From: Chloroflexota bacterium | Lineage (GTDB): Bacteria > Chloroflexota > Anaerolineae > UBA7937 | Length of the DNA stretch: 13,477 nucleotides | Reading direction: 5' to 3' | Assembly (NCBI GenBank): GCA_003453555.1 | Contig: DMLA01000256.1 | Span: 1 to 13,477 of the forward strand | In this document: positions 1-4,566 of the stretch, piece after piece | Layout of the letters: the number at the start of each line of letters is the position of its first letter | Numbering within the stretch: position 1 is the first letter of the stretch | Position numbers and translations under genes: made by a program | The notes under the pieces: model-generated | Databases searched by the model: none | The model's input: only the letters and a program-made list of their open reading frames with translations | What the model was told of the DNA's origin: nothing

Positions 1-47
1 GAGGGCGGACCGTGGGCGCAGGCGTCATCACCAAGATCATGGAATAG
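1..47 (+). CDS. tuf: Elongation factor Tu, C-terminal end only (partial)
   Basis: Reading from base 3 gives GRTVGAGVITKIME and then TAG. This is the invariant C-terminus of EF-Tu, the GTPase that delivers aminoacyl-tRNA to the ribosome. Only the last 14 full codons are present; the gene begins outside the window. The following rpmG-secE-nusG order is the usual one downstream of tuf, which supports the call despite the short piece. Confidence 0.9.
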   Translation, partial: GRTVGAGVITKIME

Positions 48-63
48 AAAGGGTAACGAGGGT

Positions 64-228
64 ATGGCCAAGAAAGCGGCAAGGATGGTGATCACCCTGG
101 CTTGCACCGAATGCCAGGAAAGGAACTATACTACCAGCAAGAACAGGAGGAACGACCCCGGGCGGCTGGAGTTGAACAAGTACTGCCCGCGATGCCGCGC
201 TCATACCCTCCATCGGGAAACTAAGTAG
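64..228 (+). CDS. rpmG: 50S ribosomal protein L33 (zinc-ribbon form)
   Basis: This 54-residue ORF starts MAKKAARMVITLACTEC and has the complete L33 pattern. Two CxxC pairs (Cys14/Cys17 and Cys41/Cys44) should hold a zinc ion, so this is the zinc-binding form of L33. The YTTSKNRRNDPGRLELNKYCP core is clear, and the length is normal for the family (about 50-55). L33 sits in the large subunit near the E site. The gene starts 16 bases after the tuf stop, with GAGGGT just upstream of the ATG as a modest ribosome-binding site. It is probably co-transcribed with tuf. Confidence 0.95.
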   Translation: MAKKAARMVITLACTECQERNYTTSKNRRNDPGRLELNKYCPRCRAHTLHRETK

Positions 229-241
229 CCAAACGGTAGAT

Positions 242-291
242 AATGAGGTGGAGCGGGGCGAGGGCAAGGTAAAGGGCCCCCGCCCCTCATT
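242..291 (+). other. GC-rich hairpin between rpmG and secE
   Basis: AATGAGG (242-248) pairs with CCTCATT (285-291), and GCGGGG (253-258) pairs with CCCCGC (278-283). The two helices are separated by a small asymmetric internal loop. No T-run follows, so it is not a standard intrinsic terminator. It ends three bases before the GGAG that serves secE, so it could be an RNA processing site, an attenuator, or a structure affecting secE translation. The base pairing is seen; the role is inferred. Confidence 0.4.
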
Positions 292-303
292 GTGGAGTAT
301 CAA

Positions 304-504
304 ATGGTCAAAGGCAAGAGGGAGAACCCCGTCACCCGATTTCTTCGGGAGACCAGATCTGAGTTGCGGAAGGTGGCATGGCCCAGTCGGCAAGAGACCA
401 CCAACCTGACCATCATCGTCATCGCTGTTACCCTGACCATGGCCGCCTCCCTGGGCTTCATCGACTATATATTCTCCAAGTTATTCGGCTTGCTGATCAG
501 ATAA
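304..504 (+). CDS. secE: Protein translocase subunit SecE
   Basis: This is a 66-residue single-span SecE, the essential small subunit that clamps SecY in the Sec translocon. An amphipathic cytoplasmic helix carries the family motif ELRKVAWPSRQE (residues 20-31). One hydrophobic segment follows at about 35-56 (TIIVIAVTLTMAASLGFI). The ATG at 304 is chosen because GGAG at 294-297 lies six bases upstream. An in-frame GTG at 292 would add four residues but overlaps that ribosome-binding site and the preceding hairpin. The gene lies one base before nusG, as in most bacteria, and the two are surely co-transcribed. Confidence 0.95.
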   Translation: MVKGKRENPVTRFLRETRSELRKVAWPSRQETTNLTIIVIAVTLTMAASLGFIDYIFSKLFGLLIR

Positions 505-505
505 G

Positions 506-1192
506 ATGAAAGAGGATATGGAAGAGGAACGACAAGATATAGAAGAAGAGGAGCCTGTAGAGGCCAAGGTTCTAACCGAAGAAAACCCTGAAGTCGAGGG
601 GGAAGCAGAGGAGCCACAAGAAGAGATCGAGGCTCCAGCGGAGGAAGAGGCTGAAGAAGAGCTGCCCGAAGGCACGGCCTGGTATGTCATCCATTGCTAC
701 TCAGGGTACGAGAACAAGGTGAAGCGTAACCTGGAGAACCGCATCGACTCTATGGCCATGCAGGATTACATATTCCAAGTCGTCGTTCCCAGCGAGGAGG
801 AGATCGAACTTCGTGATGGCAAGCGGCGCACGGTAGAGAGGAGGATCTTCCCCGGCTACATCCTAGTTCAGATGTTGATGACCGACGATTCCTGGTACGT
901 GGTCCGCAACACCCCCGGGGTCACCGGCTTCGTGGGCTCGGGAAATAAGCCCACCCCTCTCCGCCAGGAAGAGGTGGACAAGATCATGAAGCGGATGGAG
1001 GCTGAAACCCCCAAAGTGAGAGTCTCCTTCCGTGTGGGGGAGACGGTGAGGATCATCGATGGCCCCTTCGCCGACTTCATGGGCACCGTGGACGACATAA
1101 ACACCGATAGGGGAAAGGTCAAAGTCTTGGTCTCTTTCTTCGGGCGTGAAACCCCGGTGGAGTTGGATTTCTTACAAGTGGAGAAAGGATAG
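506..1192 (+). CDS. nusG: Transcription antitermination/pausing factor NusG with an acidic N-terminal extension
   Basis: This 228-residue protein has the NGN domain starting near residue 57 (AWYVIHCYSGYENKVKRNL), with RRIFPGYILVQM at 112-123 and NTPGVTGFVG at 135-144. A C-terminal KOW domain covers about 174-225 (VGETVRIIDGPFADFMGTV). NusG binds the RNA polymerase clamp and links it to Rho or to ribosomal protein S10. Residues 1-56 are unusual: about half are Glu or Asp, with no hydrophobic core, so they should be disordered. Typical NusG is about 175-185 residues, so this tail accounts for the extra length. The ATG at 506 lies one base after the secE stop; Met5 (518) is an alternative start that would still leave the acidic tail. 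The stop abuts rplK. Confidence 0.95.
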   Translation: MKEDMEEERQDIEEEEPVEAKVLTEENPEVEGEAEEPQEEIEAPAEEEAEEELPEGTAWYVIHCYSGYENKVKRNLENRIDSMAMQDYIFQVVVPSEEEIELRDGKRRTVERRIFPGYILVQMLMTDDSWYVVRNTPGVTGFVGSGNKPTPLRQEEVDKIMKRMEAETPKVRVSFRVGETVRIIDGPFADFMGTVDDINTDRGKVKVLVSFFGRETPVELDFLQVEKG

Positions 1193-1624
1193 ATGGCTAA
1201 GAGAGTGATGGCTGTGATCAAGCTTCACATCCCGGCGGGACAAGCCAGCCCCGCTCCGCCGGTGGGGCCGGCTCTGGGCCAGCACGGGGTCAACATCATG
1301 GCCTTCTGCAAAGATTACAACGCCCGTACAGCCAAGCAAGCGGGGATGATCATCCCCGTGGAGATCACCGTCTACCAGGATCGTTCCTTCACCTTCGTCA
1401 CCAAGACCCCGCCGGCTAGCGACCTCCTCAAGAAGGCGGCAGGGATAGAGAAGGGTTCGGGAGAGGCCCCTCGAGAGATGGTGGGCAGTGTCACCCGCCA
1501 GCAGATACGGGAGATCGCCCAGCTCAAAATGAAGGACCTGAACGCCCTCGACCTGGAGGGGGCGGAGCGGATAATCGAGGGTACCGCTCGCAGTATGGGA
1601 ATTGAGATTAAAGAGGGGGGATAG
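1193..1624 (+). CDS. rplK: 50S ribosomal protein L11
   Basis: This 143-residue protein is full length for L11. It has MAKRVMAVIKLHIPAG at the N-terminus and PPVGPALGQHG from residue 22, the proline-rich segment next to the thiostrepton-binding site. The C-terminal 23S rRNA-binding domain contains the conserved REIAQLKMKDLNA. L11 forms the GTPase-associated centre with L10/L12 and takes part in RelA activation in other bacteria. The ATG follows the nusG stop with no gap, and AAAGGA just upstream is the ribosome-binding site. Met6 is a possible internal start, but the MAKR beginning matches the family. Confidence 0.97.
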   Translation: MAKRVMAVIKLHIPAGQASPAPPVGPALGQHGVNIMAFCKDYNARTAKQAGMIIPVEITVYQDRSFTFVTKTPPASDLLKKAAGIEKGSGEAPREMVGSVTRQQIREIAQLKMKDLNALDLEGAERIIEGTARSMGIEIKEGG

Positions 1625-2344
1625 GTGGCCAAGCGAGGCAAGAGATATCTAGAGGCGATGAAAGAGGTAGTCCGAACCAAATCGTACTCCCCGGCGGAGG
1701 CGATCGAGTTAGTCCAGAAGACCTCGTCTGTCAACTTCGACGCCACTGTGGAGGCTCACCTCCGCTTGGGGGTAGACCCCCGTCACGCCGATCAGCAGGT
1801 GAGAGGGGTGGTCCTCTTGCCCCACGGTACAGGGAAAAGGGTCCGCGTGCTGGTCTTCGCCGAGGGAGAAGCGGAGAAGATAGCCAAAGAGGCGGGGGCC
1901 GACTACGCAGGAGGCGATGAACTCATCGAGAAGATAGAGAAAGGATGGCTCGATTTCGATATAGCCATCGCCGCCCAAGGCGAGGTGATGGGGAAGGTAG
2001 CCAAACGCCTGGGAAAGGTGTTGGGCCCCCGAGGGCTCATGCCCAACCCCAAGGCAGGCACCGTCGTCCCCGCCGAGGATATACCTCGAGTCATCAAGGA
2101 GTTCCGCCTAGGAAGGGTGGAGTTCAAGATCGATAAGACCGCCAACCTCCATGTGCCCATCGGCAAGGTGAGTTTCGAAGCGGAAAAACTCCTGGAGAAC
2201 CTAGCCTCCCTCATGGAGGCTGTAATCCAGGCCAAGCCATCTGGCGCTAAAGGGCAGTATATCGAGAAGATAGTCCTCACCTCCACCATGGGGCCAGGGG
2301 TGAAGGTCGATCTCCCGCAAGCCCTAGCCTTGCGAACGGCATAG
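1625..2344 (+). CDS. rplA: 50S ribosomal protein L1
   Basis: This 239-residue L1 has the signature LGPRGLMPNPKAGTV at residues 133-147 and the expected two-domain layout. It forms the mobile L1 stalk that handles E-site tRNA. In many bacteria it also represses translation of the L11-L1 mRNA. The start is GTG at 1625, directly after the rplK TAG, with a purine-rich AGAGGGGG upstream, so translation is likely coupled to rplK. The MAKRGKRYLEA beginning fits the family. The end of the gene holds the -35 element of the promoter for the next transcription unit. Confidence 0.97.
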   Translation: MAKRGKRYLEAMKEVVRTKSYSPAEAIELVQKTSSVNFDATVEAHLRLGVDPRHADQQVRGVVLLPHGTGKRVRVLVFAEGEAEKIAKEAGADYAGGDELIEKIEKGWLDFDIAIAAQGEVMGKVAKRLGKVLGPRGLMPNPKAGTVVPAEDIPRVIKEFRLGRVEFKIDKTANLHVPIGKVSFEAEKLLENLASLMEAVIQAKPSGAKGQYIEKIVLTSTMGPGVKVDLPQALALRTA

Positions 2345-2358
2345 AAGTAGGGTATAAT
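2330..2358 (+). promoter_or_regulatory. Sigma-A-type promoter for rplJL
   Basis: TTGCGA at 2330-2335 (overlapping the last codons of rplA) and a perfect TATAAT at 2353-2358 are separated by exactly 17 bases. Transcription would start near 2365, just before the L10 leader. This makes rplJL a separately driven unit, though read-through from rplA is likely as well. The elements are seen; promoter activity is inferred. Confidence 0.75.
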
Positions 2359-2377
2359 TCAATCCGCAATCAAATAT

Positions 2378-2456
2378 GTGCCCAAGACAGCAGGGGCGCA
2401 GAAGCGCTTAATCGCCTGCCGAGGCAGAGAGATCTTATATAGAGGCGTGATCTCTT
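2378..2456 (+). ncRNA. Ribosomal protein L10 leader RNA
   Basis: The untranslated region before rplJ carries the hallmarks of the L10 leader, which binds L10(L12)4 and feeds back on rplJL expression. GCAGG (2390-2394) pairs with CCTGC (2415-2419) and encloses a GCGC-AGAA-GCGC hairpin at 2396-2407. The family-conserved CCTGCCGAGG is at 2415-2424. A second hairpin pairs AGAGATC (2428-2434) with GATCTCT (2449-2455). It is followed directly by a terminator hairpin and then rplJ, the arrangement known for this leader in Firmicutes. An Rfam covariance search would confirm it. Confidence 0.85.
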
Positions 2457-2490
2457 AGGTCTCTGTGCTCGCGGGCACAGAGACCTTTTC
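2457..2490 (+). terminator. Intrinsic terminator/attenuator in the L10 leader
   Basis: AGGTCTCTGTGC (2457-2468) pairs perfectly with GCACAGAGACCT (2475-2486), forming a 12-bp stem closed by a short loop. TTTTC follows. It sits between the L10 leader and the rplJ ribosome-binding site, so it should act as a conditional attenuator. L10 bound to the leader would favour termination. Confidence 0.85.
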
Positions 2491-2510
2491 TATAAGGAGG
2501 TGGACTACAA

Positions 2511-3041
2511 TTGGCTATCTCCAAGGAGAAGAAAGAGAAGATCGTAGCCGATCTGGTGGAAAAGTTCTCCCGCTCTCAGGCCCTCATCATGACCGACTAT
2601 CGAGGGCTGAAGGTGGAGGAGATGAGAACCCTCCGCAACCGGCTACGGGAGGAGTCCTGCGGCTATCATGTAGTGAAAAATAGTCTGGTCAAATTGGCTA
2701 TGGAGAAGGTGGGCCTCTCCTTCGAGGAAGCGCTTTTTGCCGGGCCAACGGCTATCGGCTTCTGTTATGAGGACGTGGTAGCCCCAGCCAAAGCGCTAGT
2801 GAACTACGCCCAGGAGACCAAAACCCTCTCCATACGAGGAGGGCTAATGGGCAGCCGGGTGATCAGCGAAGGGGAGATGATATCCCTTGCTCAACTCCCC
2901 TCCCGCGATGAACTCTTGGCCCAAATGATAGCCCAGTTGCAAGCACCCTTGGTGGGCCTGGTCAACGTCCTATCTGACAGCCTGAGGGCTCTCATCTACC
3001 TATTGCAGGTCCGTGCTGAACAGATGGAACCCCAAGGGTAA
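2511..3041 (+). CDS. rplJ: 50S ribosomal protein L10
   Basis: This 176-residue protein is normal for L10. It has the N-terminal rRNA-binding domain with TDYRGLKVEEM around residues 28-38 and VVKNSLVKLAM after it. The long C-terminal region (RDELLAQMIAQLQAPLVGLVNVL and beyond) includes the helix that binds L7/L12 dimers. L10 anchors the L7/L12 stalk and is the regulator of its own leader. The start is TTG at 2511, supported by AAGGAGG at 2494-2500 and by MAISKEKKEKIV matching the family N-terminus. No ATG or GTG nearby fits as well. Confidence 0.96.
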   Translation: MAISKEKKEKIVADLVEKFSRSQALIMTDYRGLKVEEMRTLRNRLREESCGYHVVKNSLVKLAMEKVGLSFEEALFAGPTAIGFCYEDVVAPAKALVNYAQETKTLSIRGGLMGSRVISEGEMISLAQLPSRDELLAQMIAQLQAPLVGLVNVLSDSLRALIYLLQVRAEQMEPQG

Positions 3042-3068
3042 GCCACAATAATAAGGAGGTGATACGGG

Positions 3069-3554
3069 ATGGTTAAGGAGACCAAGAAGAAGACAACGAG
3101 GAAGGAAGCCGAGGAATCAGAAGCGTTGACCACCGAGCAACTAGTAGAGGCCTACAAAGGCTTGACCGCCGAGGAGAAGGCCAAGTTTTGGGTCGAAGCG
3201 GTGAGTCAGACGAACGTCCTGGAACTCAACGCCTCGGTCAAGAGCCTACAAGAGGAGTTCGGGATCACCGCTGCTGTTCCGGTGATGGCTGCGGCCATGC
3301 CTGGCGCGGCCGTTCCTGCCGCCCCTGTCGAAGAGGAGGAGAAGACAGAGTTCAACGTCATCCTCAAAGAGATCGGGGCCCAGAAGGTCCAAGTGATCAA
3401 GGCGGTGCGGGAACTAACCGGCCTCGGGCTGCGCGAGTCGAAGGATATGGTCGAGAGCGCGCCCTCTAACGTAAAAGAAGGGGTGAACAAAGAGGAGGCG
3501 GAGGCCGCCAAGGCCAGGTTGGAGGAGGCGGGAGCCACAGTGGAGGTCACCTAG
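3069..3554 (+). CDS. rplL: 50S ribosomal protein L7/L12 with an N-terminal extension
   Basis: The stalk protein that recruits and stimulates translational GTPases. The N-terminal dimerisation segment is at about 38-67 (FWVEAVSQTNVLELNASVK, LQEEFGI). An Ala/Pro/Met hinge follows at 68-88. The C-terminal domain is at about 90-161, with EFNVILKEIGAQKVQVIKAV, ELTGLGLRESKDMVE and EEAGATVEV. At 161 residues it is roughly 35-40 longer than typical L7/L12. The excess is a charged N-terminus (KETKKKTTRKEAEESEA) plus a helix-like TTEQLVEAYKGLTAEEK. AAGGAGGTGA at 3053-3062 six bases before ATG 3069 is a near-ideal ribosome-binding site, so the long start is well supported. Confidence 0.95.
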   Translation: MVKETKKKTTRKEAEESEALTTEQLVEAYKGLTAEEKAKFWVEAVSQTNVLELNASVKSLQEEFGITAAVPVMAAAMPGAAVPAAPVEEEEKTEFNVILKEIGAQKVQVIKAVRELTGLGLRESKDMVESAPSNVKEGVNKEEAEAAKARLEEAGATVEVT

Positions 3555-3571
3555 GAGTTCCACGAGTGATG

Positions 3572-3609
3572 AAAGGCCACCCTCACAAATGAGGGTGGCC
3601 TTTCTCTTT
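3572..3609 (+). terminator. Intrinsic terminator after rplL
   Basis: AAAGGCCACCCTC (3572-3584) pairs perfectly with GAGGGTGGCCTTT (3591-3603) around a six-base loop, giving a 13-bp stem. The downstream side runs TTTCTCTTT. It lies 18 bases after the rplL stop and closes the ribosomal protein unit before the convergent lgt-like gene. rpoB does not follow, unlike in many genomes. Confidence 0.92.
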
Positions 3610-3735
3610 CCAGTTTATCACTAGATTGGCACCCAAAAGGTTAAGATAAGGCTTGGATCGACCAAGCGATATGCAACCCAGAAGACAAATGTGTCCCTTG
3701 GACCGCTTATGTGGGAAAAGATGAGAATCAGTTCG
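3610..3735. other. Intergenic gap between two convergent transcription units
   Basis: No credible gene or RNA was seen here. The only structure noticed is a short perfect hairpin, GCTTGG-ATCGA-CCAAGC (3651-3667), without a T-run on either side. A 60-codon frame on the - strand covers part of the gap, but it overlaps both flanking terminators and has no recognisable content. Confidence 0.6.
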
Positions 3736-3760
3736 AAAACCAGCCCTCAACGAGGGGGCT
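3736..3760 (-). terminator. Probable intrinsic terminator for the lgt-like gene
   Basis: On the - strand AGCCCCC (3760-3754) pairs with GAGGGCT (3748-3742) across TCGTT, with one G-U pair. GG and then TTTT (3739-3736) follow. It lies 26 bases beyond the stop of the lgt-like gene. The stem is only 7 bp and two bases separate it from the T-run, so it is moderate evidence. Confidence 0.6.
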
Positions 3761-3786
3761 TCCATCGCTTCTTGAAACAGGGTTGG

Positions 3787-4566
3787 TCAAGATGTGGAGG
3801 GAGGCTCTTCTCGCCGTTGAGCCCTCCTCCAGAGATACCTCAAGAGGATGAGGGCTCCTAGGAACTCCCCGGCCTCCACTATCTGGCTCCAGCGCAAGGG
3901 CCCCAGATAGAGGGTCTCATCTCCCCGGGCGAACTCCAAGACGAACCCTCCTAAGGAGTAGAGGAGAAGATAGAGAAGGGCGATAAGACCAGGGAAGGGT
4001 CGAGAGAGACGCCAAAGCAAGAGCAGGAGGAGTATAAATATGAGAAGGCTCAGCCCGCTCATCACCGCCTGAGTGGGGAAGCGGAAAACGGTTATGCCGT
4101 AGAGATCAGGCAGTTCATAAGCCCAGGCCCCACGAGCGGGCAGGCCGTAGGCACAACCGCTCAAGAGACACCCCACCCAACCGACAGCCTGACCCAAGGC
4201 CAACCCGGGCACTAAAAGGTCCGCCAGCCGCCAGAACGACCATCTATACCAAAAAGAATACCCCGAGAGGCCTACCACCCCACCCAGAAAAGCCCCTTGG
4301 AAGGCCAGCCCTCCTCGCCAAAGGTAGAAAGCCTCCCTCAAGTGGGAACTAAAATAGGGCCAGTGGAGAGCCACGTAGGCCAGGCGACCCCCTATCACCC
4401 CACAGACCAGAACCACGAGGACAGCGTCCAACATGCCCCAGAGGTCAGCCTTTCTCCATCTGGCCAAAAGAGAGGTCACCAGGAGACCCAAAATGATCCC
4501 CAAATCGACCAGAGCGGTATAGGCGGATATGGTGAGACTACCTATCTCGAGGAAAAAAGGACGCAT
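3787..4566 (-). CDS. Divergent Lgt-family membrane protein (prolipoprotein diacylglyceryl transferase-like)
   Basis: This 259-residue polytopic membrane protein has about seven hydrophobic segments and the Lgt fold signature: YLWRGGLAFQGAFLGG (81-96), a central GLALGQAVGWVGCLLSGC (121-138) and GGFVLEFARGDE (206-217). True Lgt transfers diacylglycerol from phosphatidylglycerol to the lipobox cysteine of prolipoproteins. By my own alignment, the positions of E. coli His103, Arg143, Glu202 and Arg239 hold Gln90, Trp130, Met169 and Gly207, and the GRxxN signature is GWVGC. It may be a paralogue with another substrate or a non-catalytic protein. Its ATG directly follows the stop of the upstream guanylyltransferase gene, so translation is probably coupled. 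Family membership is fairly safe; Lgt activity is not. Confidence 0.75.
   Translation of the reverse strand: MRPFFLEIGSLTISAYTALVDLGIILGLLVTSLLARWRKADLWGMLDAVLVVLVCGVIGGRLAYVALHWPYFSSHLREAFYLWRGGLAFQGAFLGGVVGLSGYSFWYRWSFWRLADLLVPGLALGQAVGWVGCLLSGCAYGLPARGAWAYELPDLYGITVFRFPTQAVMSGLSLLIFILLLLLLWRLSRPFPGLIALLYLLLYSLGGFVLEFARGDETLYLGPLRWSQIVEAGEFLGALILLRYLWRRAQRREEPPSTS

Noticed and set aside
3640..3745. Possible tRNA, because of GTTCGAAAAC at 3731-3740
   Set aside because: The flanking bases do not form a T stem, and no acceptor stem or anticodon arm could be built.
3583..3765. A 60-codon - strand frame in the gap between the two convergent units
   Set aside because: It covers both flanking terminator hairpins, has no ribosome-binding site, and has no family-like content.
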